The notes under the pieces were generated by a model, which was not told the DNA's origin, made no database searches, and was given only the letters and a program-made list of their open reading frames with translations. Positions 37,438-46,858 of a stretch of DNA of 64,000 nucleotides are shown piece after piece (the stretch's first letter is position 1; each line of letters starts with the position of its first letter). Source of the stretch: CAVYXK01 sp963772445 (lineage in GTDB: Bacteria; Pseudomonadota; Alphaproteobacteria; Acetobacterales; Acetobacteraceae); the NCBI GenBank assembly GCA_963772445.1, contig CAVYXK010000013.1:186001-250000 (forward strand). Direction: 5' to 3'. Both the position numbers and the translations under genes were made by a program.

Positions 37438-38277
37438 TCAGTTCGTCTCCACTGGTGTATCGGGGCGACCGCCCCATTCGGTCCACGACCCGTCGTACAC
37501 AGCGCCCTGTGGCAGCCCTGCAAGCGTCAGGCCCAGCGTCAGGATGCAGGCGGTCACGCCACTGCCACAGCTCGTCACCATCGGCCGCGTGCCATCGGCG
37601 CCGGCCGCGGCAAAGCGGGCGCGCAGCTTAGGGGTGTCGAGAAACGTTCCATCCGCATTCAGCAGTTCGGTGTAGGGCAGGCTGCGGGAGGCGGGAATGT
37701 GGCCGCTGCGCATGCCGGCCCGCGGTTCCGGCACCTCGCCGGTGAAACGGCCGGCGGCGCGAGCGTCCAGCATCAGCTCGGCGCGGCATTCGACATTGCG
37801 CAACACGTCCCCGATACCGCGCAGGCGGGCAGCGCGAAAATCGGGCCGAAACGCGGCCGGCTGGGCGGGGGAGGGGGCACCTACCTCGACCGGACGTCCC
37901 TCGCGCCGCCATTTCGGCAGACCACCGTCCAGCACAGCGGCACCGTCGTGGCCGAATAGGCCCATCAGCCACCAGCCGCGCGCCGCCGAGGCGAGACCCT
38001 TCTGGTCGTAGAACACCACCCGCGATTCGTTCCCTACCCCCATCGCACCGATCAGCTTGGCGAAGCGTCCCGGGCTGGGGACCATGTGCGGCAGGTCGGT
38101 GTCCGGGTCCGCCACTTCGTCGATATCGAAATAGCGCGCGCCGGGAATGTGCGCGGCGAGAAACTCGGTCCGCCCGTCCTTGTTTTCATTCGGAAGGTAT
38201 TTGGTTGCATCGAATACGACCAGGTCCGGCTTGCCTAGTTCGGCGGCGAGCCACTCGGTGCCGACCAGCGCTTGCAT
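37438..38277 (-). CDS. sseA: 3-mercaptopyruvate sulfurtransferase
   Basis: A 279-residue protein of two rhodanese domains. The first (residues about 10-130) is inactive-like. The second carries the active loop CGSGVTA with Cys237. CGSGVTA is typical of mercaptopyruvate sulfurtransferases, as opposed to CRxGx[RT] of thiosulfate enzymes. It moves sulfur from mercaptopyruvate to cyanide or thiol acceptors. It lies between alaX (5 bp) and metC (adjacent), which fits a sulfur amino acid role. The start is ATG 38277. Confidence 0.9.
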   Translation of the reverse strand: MQALVGTEWLAAELGKPDLVVFDATKYLPNENKDGRTEFLAAHIPGARYFDIDEVADPDTDLPHMVPSPGRFAKLIGAMGVGNESRVVFYDQKGLASAARGWWLMGLFGHDGAAVLDGGLPKWRREGRPVEVGAPSPAQPAAFRPDFRAARLRGIGDVLRNVECRAELMLDARAAGRFTGEVPEPRAGMRSGHIPASRSLPYTELLNADGTFLDTPKLRARFAAAGADGTRPMVTSCGSGVTACILTLGLTLAGLPQGAVYDGSWTEWGGRPDTPVETN

Positions 38278-38281
38278 CGTC

Positions 38282-39004
38282 CTACTCCTGCGACGCCGGC
38301 GCCAGCACGATGCGCCGGTTCTGCCTGCCCTTGCTTTCCATCTTCAACACCTGCACGCGGCCGATTTCGCCGGTACGGGCGACATGCGTGCCGCCACAGG
38401 GCTGCAGATCGACCGGCGGCTCATCGGCGCCGATCCGCACCAGCCGAACGCGGCCGGTGCCGCGCGGCGGCTTAACTGACAGGGTGCGCACCAGCCCCGG
38501 ATCGGCATCCAGCACCGCCTCATCGACCCATTCCGTGCTGACCGGGTGATCCGCTTCGATCAGCGCGTTCAGCCCAGCCTCGATGGCCTCTTTTGGTGGC
38601 GGGTTCGGCAAGTCGAAATCGAGCCGGGAGCGATCCAGGCCCACCGAGCCGCCAGTCACGGCCGCCCCGCGCAACAGGCTCGACAGCAGATGCAGCGAGG
38701 TATGAGCGCGCATCAGCCGGTAGCGGCGCGGCCAGTCGATCGCCAGCTCGACCGAAGCGCCGATTGGCGGCAGCGTCTGCCCCGGCGCCGGGACGTGCAG
38801 GATCGCGTCGTCCTCGCCCTTGATCGTATCGACCACCGCGACCTCGCCACCATCCCATTGGACGAGGCCGACATCGCCGGGCTGGCCGCCCGAACGGGCG
38901 TAGAAGATGGTGCGGTCCAGCAGGATCCCTTCGTCGCCGCTCGCCAATACCGTCGCTGTGACCGTGGCCAGACGCGGGTGGTCAAGAAACAGCCGCTCGG
39001 TCAT
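38282..39004 (-). CDS. Alanyl-tRNA editing protein AlaX
   Basis: A 240-residue stand-alone editing protein related to the AlaRS editing domain; it removes Ser or Gly wrongly attached to tRNA-Ala. FYARSGGQPGDVG is the Gly-rich substrate loop. HTSLHLLSS (His101 and His105) and LQPCGGTHVARTGEIG (Cys and His) are the zinc ligands. The ATG at 39004 overlaps the stop of the NUDIX gene by four bases. The frame extends upstream, but only inside that gene. It is followed closely by sseA. Confidence 0.88.
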   Translation of the reverse strand: MTERLFLDHPRLATVTATVLASGDEGILLDRTIFYARSGGQPGDVGLVQWDGGEVAVVDTIKGEDDAILHVPAPGQTLPPIGASVELAIDWPRRYRLMRAHTSLHLLSSLLRGAAVTGGSVGLDRSRLDFDLPNPPPKEAIEAGLNALIEADHPVSTEWVDEAVLDADPGLVRTLSVKPPRGTGRVRLVRIGADEPPVDLQPCGGTHVARTGEIGRVQVLKMESKGRQNRRIVLAPASQE

Positions 39005-39639
39005 GCTGTCATCCATTGTTCCCGCAGCGTCGTGCGCCGCGCGTTCAGCCATAGCAGCGCGATTGCCGCGACGGAATTGGCCACGCGTCCCGCCAGCACG
39101 GCATCGATCGCCTCGGTCGCCGGCCAGAGGCGGACGCGGATATCCTCGTTCTCTGTCCTCAGGCCAGCCTGTCCCAACAGCCCCCCGGGTCCGGCCGGCG
39201 GCGCCTGCACGCGGCCGGCGAACAGCGAACAGAGCTCATCCGAACCGCCCGCGGTGAGCAGGAACTTGCCAATCGGTTCAAGCCGGTCGGGGCAGAGCCC
39301 CGTCTCCTCCTGCACCTCGCGCCGGATCGTCTGCTCAGCGGTTTCCGTCCCGTCGCACAGCCCGGCCGGCACTTCGATCATCACCGGATCGAGCCGGGCG
39401 GCGAGGGCCGGAAGCCGGAATTGCTCGATCAGCACGACCGCGTCACGTTGCGGGTCATAGGGCAATAGGGCGGCGGCTGGGCCGCGCCGCCACAACTCCC
39501 ACGTCCGTACGGCCGAGATCGTACCATCGAAGCGACGGTGCCGGAACCGCACGACATCAAGGGGATAGCGGCCGTTCCAGACGCGCTCGTCGGAGTTGAT
39601 CCAGGCATCGGGGTAGGCGGGGAAGGGCGGGGTGGGCAT
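39001..39639 (-). CDS. NUDIX hydrolase, ADP-ribose pyrophosphatase type
   Basis: A 212-residue NUDIX enzyme that would split ADP-ribose or related nucleotide sugars. The NUDIX box is AGLCDGTETAEQTIRREVQEETG, with REVQEE intact. VVLIEQFRLPALAARLDPVMIEVPAG before it is typical of the ADP-ribose (NudF-like) group, as are the flanking strands HRRFDGTISAVRTWELWRRG. It is the first gene of the operon that continues with alaX, sseA and metC. A family A palindrome lies upstream at 39690-39740. Confidence 0.85.
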   Translation of the reverse strand: MPTPPFPAYPDAWINSDERVWNGRYPLDVVRFRHRRFDGTISAVRTWELWRRGPAAALLPYDPQRDAVVLIEQFRLPALAARLDPVMIEVPAGLCDGTETAEQTIRREVQEETGLCPDRLEPIGKFLLTAGGSDELCSLFAGRVQAPPAGPGGLLGQAGLRTENEDIRVRLWPATEAIDAVLAGRVANSVAAIALLWLNARRTTLREQWMTA

Positions 39640-39689
39640 CCGGCCAGCATACGGTGCTTGCAGCGGGGCGCCAGTGTCCCCGGATCATC

Positions 39690-39740
39690 TCACCCGCGCT
39701 GCGGGAGAGGTCGGTTCGCGAAGTGAACCGGGTGAGGGTC
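39690..39740. repeat. Dispersed palindromic repeat (family A)
   Basis: tcacccgcgctgcgggagaggt is followed by ggttcgcgaagtgaacc and gggtgagggt. It sits in the gap between the NUDIX gene start and the XRE regulator end (39640-39785), where no gene is seen. Confidence 0.75.
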
Positions 39741-39785
39741 CCGCCCGCCTTGGCACCTCGCCCGCCGCGCTCCGCGCGGCGAGTA

Positions 39786-40673
39786 TCAATTCACGACTGC
39801 AGCACCGAGAAGCTGGCGCAGGCGGCTGGCGCCGGCGGCGCCCTTCACCGCCTCGCGCCAGCTTGCTTCCGCGATCCGCTGGTGGGCGGCGATCGCCTCA
39901 TCCGCACCGGTGATCATCGCCACCCCGGTCTGGCCGGACGGCTGGGCGTCCGCGCGGAACGGGTTGATCGCCAGGCTCGCCCGGTCGCGGGCGCGCAGCA
40001 CCATGAACAGCGAAGTCGGCTCGGCGCCGGTGAGAAGGCCGAACTGCAGCCCCATCGGCTCGGCCTCCATCAGCGCGGCCATGTTCTCGATCTCGGTCTC
40101 CGCCACCTGCCTGCACATCCGCCGGACGCGATCAGATACCGGCAGACCGGGTGCAATTCCGGTTTCCAATAAGCGGCGCACCGATTGCATCGGAACGATA
40201 CAGATGATCCCCGGGCGGCGCAGCCCGTACATGCGCTTGCTCGCGGCGAGGATCCCCAGCACTTGCTCGCCTTGGGTGCGTAGCCCCATCCGTTCGGTGG
40301 TTGCCTGCGCCGCTGCTTCGTCGAACGCCTCAGCCAGCGTTGCGTCGTACGCGTCGGAGGTGGTCAGGTAGCAGAGCGGCCCGAAGAGTTGCAGGATCTG
40401 GTCGGCGGTTTCCTCCATCTGCCGCAAGCGCTCGAAATACGCGATTGGTCTATTATAATACTCAACCCCGATCCCCAGCAGCGACAACGGAGAAATTTTC
40501 AACAACTCGGCCAAGCGCTTAACAGTGTCGAGCTTGATTACCTCGCCCTTCTCGTAGCGGTAGAGCGCTGCGCGCGAGACGCCGAGGCGTGCCGCGATCT
40601 CTTCCGCCCGAAGGCCCGACTCCAGCCGAAAAGCCCGGAGCTGCTGGCCGATCTCCGTGAACCGCATGGACAT
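39786..40673 (-). CDS. XRE-family transcriptional regulator with a C-terminal sensor domain
   Basis: A 295-residue protein started at ATG 40673 (MSMRFTEIGQQLRAFRL). The N-terminal helix-turn-helix is RAEEIAARLGVSRAALYRYEKGEVIKLDTVKRLAELLKISPLSLLG. The rest, about 220 residues, resembles a ligand-binding domain found in XRE regulators near metabolic genes, without a recognisable catalytic motif. It lies on the same strand as, and 132 bp after, the glxR stop. The adjacent glyoxylate genes are a possible target, but that is a guess. Confidence 0.75.
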   Translation of the reverse strand: MSMRFTEIGQQLRAFRLESGLRAEEIAARLGVSRAALYRYEKGEVIKLDTVKRLAELLKISPLSLLGIGVEYYNRPIAYFERLRQMEETADQILQLFGPLCYLTTSDAYDATLAEAFDEAAAQATTERMGLRTQGEQVLGILAASKRMYGLRRPGIICIVPMQSVRRLLETGIAPGLPVSDRVRRMCRQVAETEIENMAALMEAEPMGLQFGLLTGAEPTSLFMVLRARDRASLAINPFRADAQPSGQTGVAMITGADEAIAAHQRIAEASWREAVKGAAGASRLRQLLGAAVVN

Positions 40674-40804
40674 CTCGACTACCCCGCCCCACCCCCTGAC
40701 CGCGAGAAGACGCACCTTCTCACAATTCGGTGATGGGCTCGAAGGTTATGGCGGCTCGGCCCCGGGATCAACCATTTATATTCGGCATCGGTCGTGATCG
40801 GGCG

Positions 40805-41692
40805 CTATTTTTTGTTCCTGATGGAAAAATCGGCCAAGCCCTCGGTTGCCATGACAAGGGCCGAATGGTCGAGGTCGGCGCCGCCGTGCGCAGCGCAGGA
40901 CGCGAACAGTTGCTGTGCCACCGCGGTGTTCGGCAGAGCAAGACCGAGTTCGCGGGCAGCCGAAAGCGCCAGATTCAGGTCTTTCTGGTGCAGCCGGATG
41001 CGGAATCCCGGGTTGAAGCTGCCGTTGATCATCCGCTCGCCATGCACCTCGAGGATGCGCGAAGACGCGAAGCCGCCCATCAGGGCGGCGCGCACCTTGG
41101 CCGGATCGGCACCGGCCTTGGCGGCGAACACCAGCGCCTCGGATACCGCCTGGATGTTCAGCGCGACGATGATCTGGTTCGCAACCTTGCAGGTCTGACC
41201 GTCGCCGTTCTCGGGCCCAACGTGCGTGATATTCTTGCCCATCGCCTCGAACAGCGGCTTGGCGCGGGCGAAGGCCGCGTCGGGGCCGCCGACCATGATG
41301 GTAAGCGTCGCCTGCTTGGCGCCGACCTCGCCGCCCGAGACCGGTGCGTCGAGATAGTCGCAGCCCTTCACGTTAATCTTTTTTGCGAATTCTTTGGTAG
41401 CAATTGGGCTGATCGAGGACATGTCGATTACCAGCGTGCCGCGCTTAAGCGCGGCGGCAACACCGTGTTCGCCGAACAACACGGCTTCCACGTCGGGTGT
41501 GTCGGGCACCATGAGGATAAGCACGTCGGATTTGCCGGCGACCGCGGCGTTGTCCGGCACCACCTCCGCGGCGGTACGGATTTCCTCGGTGAGGCTCCGG
41601 CGCTCCGGCACGATTAGTTCGTGCCCAGCCTTCTTCAGATTGAGCGCCATCGGGCGGCCCATGATGCCGAGGCCAATGAAACCGATTTTCAT
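40805..41692 (-). CDS. glxR: Tartronate semialdehyde reductase (2-hydroxy-3-oxopropionate reductase)
   Basis: A 295-residue beta-hydroxyacid dehydrogenase. IGFIGLGIMGRPMALNLKKAGH is the NAD(P) Rossmann start, DAPVSGGEVGAKQATLTIMVGG the substrate motif, KVANQIIVALNIQAVSEALVFA holds the catalytic Lys, and HQKDLNLAL follows. It reduces tartronate semialdehyde to glycerate. ATG 41692 has aaggaga upstream; the frame continues into a family A palindrome but should not be extended. The hydroxypyruvate isomerase gene lies just upstream, the usual glyoxylate-to-glycerate pairing. Confidence 0.87.
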   Translation of the reverse strand: MKIGFIGLGIMGRPMALNLKKAGHELIVPERRSLTEEIRTAAEVVPDNAAVAGKSDVLILMVPDTPDVEAVLFGEHGVAAALKRGTLVIDMSSISPIATKEFAKKINVKGCDYLDAPVSGGEVGAKQATLTIMVGGPDAAFARAKPLFEAMGKNITHVGPENGDGQTCKVANQIIVALNIQAVSEALVFAAKAGADPAKVRAALMGGFASSRILEVHGERMINGSFNPGFRIRLHQKDLNLALSAARELGLALPNTAVAQQLFASCAAHGGADLDHSALVMATEGLADFSIRNKK

Positions 41693-41716
41693 GTACTGTC
41701 TCCTTCGGACAAAAAC

Positions 41717-41838
41717 CACCTCTCCCGCTCCGCGGGAGAGGTCGGTTCGCGAAGCGAACCGGGTGAAGGCCTCGCCCGCCGCACCCTCACCCGCCGCGCT
41801 GCCGCGCGGCGACCTCTCCCGCTTTGCGGGAGAGGTGA
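41717..41838. repeat. Dispersed palindromic repeat (family A), long copy
   Basis: acctctcccgctccgcgggagaggt, the ggttcgcgaagcgaacc palindrome and a second acctctcccgctttgcgggagaggt fill the gap between hyi and glxR. As RNA they would form several stable stems, so they may affect expression of glxR relative to hyi. Confidence 0.8.
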
Positions 41839-41846
41839 AGCGGTGC

Positions 41847-42623
41847 CTACACCACCCGCTTGAGCCAGCCCAGCCCGGACACCGTCTCGCCCTCCGGCCG
41901 ATACTCACAACCGATCCAGCCGCGGTAGCCCAGTTCGTCGATGCGGCGAAACACGAACGGCCAGCCGATCTCGCCTGTGCCCGGCTCGTTGCGTGCCGGC
42001 ACGTCGGCGATCTGCATATGCGCGATCACCGGCATGAATTGTTCCATCCGCTTGGTGATGTCGCCCTCCGTGATCTGCACATGATAGACATCGAATTGCA
42101 GCCCCAGCCGGTCGCGCCCGATCGCCTCGACGATAGCGGCGCCCTGTGCCTGCGTGTTCAGCAAATAGCCCGGCATGTCGCGGTGGTTGATCGGCTCGAT
42201 CACGACCCGGACGCCGGATGCCTGTGCCTGCTCCGCCGCCCATGCCAGGTTGGCAGCGTACACAGCCGCCGCCGTGGCCGCCTTCACCTCCGCCGGCACG
42301 ATGCCGGCCATGCAATGAACCAACGGGCAGCCCAGTGCGCCGGCATAGTCGACCGCCTGCTTGACACCGTCGCGGAACTCCGCCTGCCGCCCGGGCAAGC
42401 AGGCGATGCCCCGCTCGCCCTTGGCCCAGTTCCCGGGAGGCATGTTGAACAGGGCTTGGCTGAGCCCGTTGGCGTCCAGGCGGCGGCGGATTTCGGCCGC
42501 GGGAAACTCGTACGGAAACAGGAACTCCGCGGCCTGGAAGCCAGCCTTGGCGGCAGCATCGAAGCGATCTAGAAACGACACCTCATTGAACATCATCGAC
42601 AGATTGGCGGCGAAACGTGGCAT
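41847..42623 (-). CDS. hyi: Hydroxypyruvate isomerase
   Basis: A 258-residue TIM-barrel sugar-isomerase-like enzyme that interconverts hydroxypyruvate and tartronate semialdehyde. FAANLSMMFNEVSFLDRFDAAAKAGFQAAEFLFPYEFP is the characteristic start. VVIEPINHRDMPGYLL carries metal-binding Glu. LGLQFDVYHVQITEGDI and HMQIADVPARNEPGTGEI follow, and IGCEYRPEGET brings the last catalytic Glu. It is the first gene of the hyi-glxR pair. No glyoxylate carboligase (gcl) is in the window. Confidence 0.88.
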   Translation of the reverse strand: MPRFAANLSMMFNEVSFLDRFDAAAKAGFQAAEFLFPYEFPAAEIRRRLDANGLSQALFNMPPGNWAKGERGIACLPGRQAEFRDGVKQAVDYAGALGCPLVHCMAGIVPAEVKAATAAAVYAANLAWAAEQAQASGVRVVIEPINHRDMPGYLLNTQAQGAAIVEAIGRDRLGLQFDVYHVQITEGDITKRMEQFMPVIAHMQIADVPARNEPGTGEIGWPFVFRRIDELGYRGWIGCEYRPEGETVSGLGWLKRVV

Positions 42624-42739
42624 CGGGTGGCCCCTCCCCGGACGTGCGGCCGGAGAGTAGAAGCGCGCCAGAAGCTTGACCAGTCGCCACGGAAGCCTGT
42701 CCGGTCGGGCCTTCGCCGGGCCTTTGAAAGGGGGAAACC

Positions 42740-43813
42740 ATACCCGAACGCGTTCTGCTGGGAGTGTTGCTGGGCGGGCTGGCCGTCGGTTGCGTCCTTG
42801 TGCTCTATCCGTTCTTCTCTGCGTTGCTGTGGGCCGCGATCCTCGCCTTCACCACTTGGCCGTTGTTCGAGTGGCTGACCGTCCGGCTCCGGCTGCGCCG
42901 GGGAGTGGCGGCGCTGGTCATGGTCCTGCTGACCGCGGTTGTCGTGGTGCTGCCGCTCGGGCTTGTCGCACCCGGCAGTGCGACCAACGTCATGCATCTG
43001 CGTCACAGCATCGAAGCAGCCCTGCACGATGGCTTGCCGGAGGCGCCCGGCTGGGTTCATGGCGTGCCGGTGCTGGGCCCGAGCCTGGCCGATCTGTGGA
43101 ATGGCTGGGCCGCCGATCTCAGTGCCGCTGCGGTGTCACTCAGGCCCTACCTCGGTATCGTCCTGGAGGGGCTGTTCCACCTGCTGCTCGGCATTGCCGG
43201 CGGGGTGCTGATGTTCGTCCTGGCGCTGTTCATCGCATTCTTCTTCTACGTCTACGGCGAGCCGATGGCGGAGCGGGCGCGGGCGATCCTGCTGCGCATA
43301 GGCGGGCCGCGCGGGGAGCGCATGCTGGTGATGATCGGACTCACCGTGCGCGGCGTCGTCTATGGGTTGCTGGGTACCGCGGTGATGCAGGGCGTGCTGG
43401 TGGGGCTCGGGCTGGGGTTGGCTGGCGTGCCGCGACCGGTGCTGCTGGGGGCGCTTGCCGGGTTTATTTCCGTGTTCCCGATCGGCGCGCCCGTGGTCTG
43501 GGTCCCTGCTACGCTCTGGCTACTGGCCAACGACCATCTCGGCCACGGGCTGTTCCTCGGCGCATGGGGCCTCGTGTGTGTCTCCGGCTCGGACAGCGTC
43601 GTGCGGCCGTGGCTGATCGCCCGCGGGTCAGAGCTGCCGTTTCTGCTGACCGTGCTTGGGGTGCTCGGCGGTGCCGTCGCGTTTGGCCTGCTGGGCATCT
43701 TCCTGGGTCCGGTGCTGCTTGGCGTCGGCTACACGCTCGTCAATGAATGGGCCGGCGAGCCATTGCCGGTGCTCACCCCCGACCACCGCGCGCCGGATTG
43801 CGACCGGGAATGA
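42740..43813 (+). CDS. AI-2E family transporter
   Basis: A 357-residue membrane protein of the AI-2E/PerM family, with a repeated hydrophobic layout of about eight segments (for example VLVLYPFFSALLWAAILAFTTWPLF, and late GVLGGAVAFGLLGIFLGPVLLGVGYTL). Members export autoinducer-like molecules or act as ion antiporters; the substrate is not predictable. The best start by context is ATA at 42740, right after a strong aaggggg site, giving the usual xPERVLLGVLLGG start; if ATA is not used, GTG 42764 is next. It is transcribed divergently from hyi. Confidence 0.8.
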   Translation: MPERVLLGVLLGGLAVGCVLVLYPFFSALLWAAILAFTTWPLFEWLTVRLRLRRGVAALVMVLLTAVVVVLPLGLVAPGSATNVMHLRHSIEAALHDGLPEAPGWVHGVPVLGPSLADLWNGWAADLSAAAVSLRPYLGIVLEGLFHLLLGIAGGVLMFVLALFIAFFFYVYGEPMAERARAILLRIGGPRGERMLVMIGLTVRGVVYGLLGTAVMQGVLVGLGLGLAGVPRPVLLGALAGFISVFPIGAPVVWVPATLWLLANDHLGHGLFLGAWGLVCVSGSDSVVRPWLIARGSELPFLLTVLGVLGGAVAFGLLGIFLGPVLLGVGYTLVNEWAGEPLPVLTPDHRAPDCDRE

Positions 43814-43883
43814 CTGCATTCGTGCATGCGGGCGAGGTACTGGTAGCCTAGCACTGGGCCGGGGAAGGGCGGGCAGGAGGCTG

Positions 43884-44069
43884 ATGTCGGATCACGACGA
43901 CGATTCTCAGCCGTCGCGTCGAGGGGCCATAGTTGCTGTCGCGGTGATCGCGGTGGCGATTCTGGTGGTGATCTTCATCGTGCGCCAATTGCACCAGGCT
44001 TCGGTCATCCAGGACTGCGTCATGTCGGGCCGCACCAACTGCGCGCAAATTCAGGCGCCAACGCGGTAG
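43884..44069 (+). CDS. Small single-pass membrane protein
   Basis: A 61-residue protein with a clear ribosome site (aggaggctg) before ATG 43884. The N-terminus is acidic and hydrophilic (MSDHDDDSQPSRRG). Then comes one membrane segment (AIVAVAVIAVAILVVIFIV) and a short tail with two Cys (DCVMSGRTNC). No family is recognised. The CxxxxxxC tail on the likely periplasmic side might form a disulfide. It lies 70 bp after the transporter gene on the same strand. Confidence 0.6.
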   Translation: MSDHDDDSQPSRRGAIVAVAVIAVAILVVIFIVRQLHQASVIQDCVMSGRTNCAQIQAPTR

Positions 44070-44202
44070 GCGGCAAACGTCATCGCGAGCCGAAGGCGAA
44101 GACCGTATGTCCCCTTGCCTGCTGGGAGGCGCCTCACCCTCGATGCGATACGAGGGTTGCTCGGGATGGTCCGGGCCGAGCCTCAAGCAAGGAGGGTGAG
44201 CC

Positions 44203-44420
44203 GTGGAGGATCATAGCGTCGCCTAGGTCGCTTTGGACACATCGAAGCTGCGCAACGCGGTGGCGATTGCGCAAGCGGGCCGGGACGGCGAGATCCGCTA
44301 TCTCGGCGAGATCGACAACACGCCGGCGGCAACCGGTCGGCTGGTTGGCAAACTGGCGAAGCAGCACACAACACTGACATTTGCTTATGAAGCAGGCCCA
44401 ACGGGTTACGGGCTGTATCG
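44203..44420 (+). pseudogene. IS110/IS1111-family transposase, N-terminal part
   Basis: GTG 44203 starts MEDHSVA-like sequence, an in-frame TAG follows at 44224, and then LDTSKLRNAVAIAQAGRDGEIRYLGEI shows the first Asp of the DEDD RuvC-like domain. YEAGPTGYGLYR holds the Glu. It stops exactly where the IS66-family element begins; the gene resumes at 46899. About 130 bp upstream (44070-44202) hold a CACCCTCG/CGAGGGTTG hairpin, probably the left noncoding end of the element. Confidence 0.8.
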
Positions 44421-44451
44421 GTAAGAGGAGCAAAATTGCGGGCAGCGGCGG

Positions 44452-46858
44452 CTACGCTGGCTGTCCGCGGCAGCGGATGAGTTCCGGCAGCGGCGGCACG
44501 GTCGATTGTCCGGCGACGCCAAGCCTGCTGCCGAGGTAATCCCAGAACGCCACACTCAACTTGGCGCAGGTTTTGGCCAAGCTGAGAAAGGCATCGCGAC
44601 AGTCGCGCCCGAGATCGCTGCGCGTGCCGCCGCTTACCTTTCGCTTCGTCACCTGGCAGCGGATGTCGTTTTCCGAGCCGTTGGTGTGTGCAACGGGATG
44701 TCCGGATGATCGAGCACAGCCAACAGTTCAGCCTTGTTGGCGTGCAGCCGGGCGAGCAGCCGATCGAAGGTGGCGAACCCAGTGTGCCGGCAGAAGATGC
44801 GGTCGAAGCGGGCGCGCAACTGGCCGCGGCGACGCGTTGTCGGGTTGGTTCGATACGCCTTCAGGTCGGCGTAGAACCGCCAGATCAGCGAGCGGACGCG
44901 CCGCTGCGCGACACGTTGCGGCTCGGTGAAGGTGTCAAGCTTGTGCACCAGCCGCTCGGCATGCACCCAGCTTGCGTCAGGAAAGTCCTGGAAAGGAGGA
45001 CGGATGTAGCCTGAAACCTTTCGGTGCGGTCCAGAGGGTTCAACTGCCTCCCGGTAAAGGCGCAGCCCGCCGGCCGGAAGCGAGCCTTGCACGGGTGACG
45101 GCGACGCCGCTCGTGAAGCGTAGGCAGCAGGTACCGAAGCCCGGGGTTGAGCCCCGACATCATGTTCGTGCTGGAGCCTTCGGCGTGTTGGGTCCGGGGG
45201 CAGCATCGACAGGACTGCAAATGGCGAGGTCCTGCCGATCCGGCCGGGGTCTGAGAGCCGGGCAGAGGTACGGGATGGAACGCCAGGAAACCTGAGAGAT
45301 CCCGTGCGTGCCCATGTGCAAACTGCCGGAGAGGGGCATACCGGCTGACCAAAGAGCCCAGGTCCGGAGGCGGCCCCCTGCCGCGCCGGGAGCGCTTCGG
45401 CGAACACGAAGACGGGGGAGCATGTGGAGCCCGGAACCGAATCCATAAGGGGCCGGGAATGCACGCGCAGGAAGTCGTAGCGCCTTCATAGTACTCGTGA
45501 GGTCGGGGAACCGGGACTCACCGGGACCCGATGGAGGGAAGGGAGGCGCCACGGAGAGAGAACCGTTGGCCGGAAACACGGGAGGGGACACTGAACCCCG
45601 CAAACCTGTCCACACAAGGACGACGGATAGCCGACTTGGCGAGGCGGCGGCGCGAGGTAGCGTTCATCGCTACACGGCCGCTGGCGAAACTCTCTCGTGA
45701 AGAACCGGATGCGGGAAACCTGCTCGTCCGGGTCTGTGAGGGGTGGGGGTGGTAACATCCCCACCTACTCGGCAGAGCGCGTGCCGACCAACATCGAACT
45801 GGCCGGCATCATCGCTGACGACCACTGCCTCGCGCAGAAATTCATGCGAGTGGATGCTGCCCCACAGCGCGCCCTCAGTGGCAATCTGCACCGGGTCGGG
45901 GGTCACCCTCAGCTCGGTGATGCCAAGTCGCTCGAGATGTGCCTGCCAGGCCGCCGTGTCGGCGAACTGCTTGTCCGGGTGCTCCGCCAGGCGAGCGATG
46001 ACAGACCCGGACAGTGCCCGTTCACGCATGTAGCTCAACGCCGCGTCATTGATCACGTAATCGGTGTGGCCGGCGCGCAGCAGATCGAGAAAGTTCCGTC
46101 GGCTCTTGCTCCCCGTCGTGCCGAACCAGGCGAAGTTGTCGTTGCCGATCTGCGTGCACACCCCGTTGGCGCCGCCGCGCCCCGGTGTCATCCACCGTGA
46201 TCCAGCTCGCCGTCTTGAGCCCGGCGCGTAGCACATCGCGCGCTTCCGCCAGGAACTCCTCCTGCCCGTCGATCAACAGTCGCACAAGCTGTCGCTTCGA
46301 GATGCCGACGCCGATCGCCTGCAGCAGCGCGAGCAAACGCGGTACCGTGACTTGTCCCTGGTGGTACTGGGCCAGCACGAAGCGGCGCAACTCCGGCCCG
46401 ACGTGCCCCCTCACACCGGGCGGCAATGGGGCGATCACCGTCCGCCCATCCGGAGTGACCCAGCGCTCGCGGCGATAGCGGATCACCCGCACCCGCAGCT
46501 CGAGGTCCTGCACGACGAAGTCTTCATAGCCTTTAAAGCGCGAGCCGGCCGGAACTTCCGCCTTGAGGATCTGCTCCTCGACGTTGACCCGTGGCGTTGC
46601 CTTGCCGCGGCCGCGGCGACGGGCGCGTTTCCCGCCTGGTTTCGGCGCGGTGGCGTTCTCCATACCGCTCGGTTTGATCGGCGGCCGGCCCTTGAGCCGC
46701 GCAACTTCGTCGCGCAGCTCCGCTATCACGCGTCTCTGCTCGGCATTCTCCTCCAGCAGCTTCACTACCAGCTGCTTCAGCTCGGCCGGTGGCAGACCAT
46801 CGATGTCGGGCGGGACGACCACAGTGAGCCTGAATCGTACCGCCCCGCGTCGGGGCAA
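44452..46858 (-). pseudogene. IS66-like transposase, interrupted and frameshifted
   Basis: Reading from TTG 46858, an N-terminal coiled-coil (LPPAELKQLVVKLLEENAEQRR), a basic Zn-finger-like part and ITVDDTGAR (first catalytic Asp region) are seen. A frameshift near 46200 leads to NGVCTQIGNDNFAWFGTTGSKSRRNFLDLLRAG and VVSDDAGQFDVGRHALC. The intron interrupts there (45771-44970). The gene resumes as WVHAERLVHKLDTFTEP, shifts again near 44690, and ends in TKRKVSGGTRSDLGRD and LPPLPELI. Nothing functional can be made. The family call rests on the termini plus these motifs. Confidence 0.75.
44970..45771 (+). mobile_element. Group II intron, reading frame lost
   Basis: It lies exactly between the transposase codons for ALC and WVHAE. 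Internal landmarks are group II-like: gtgcggtccagaggg, a ggaaacctgagagatccc stretch, and the ttcatagtactcgtgagg tract usually found just before the maturase gene. The maturase is cut to a start-like piece (LSTQGRRIADLARRRREVAF) fused to the 3' domains. Domain V is at about 45702-45734 (gaaccggatgcgggaaacc to ccgggtc) and domain VI at 45736-45770. The catalytic triad position reads AAC rather than the usual AGC. It is antisense to the transposase, so it could not restore that message. Confidence 0.7.
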
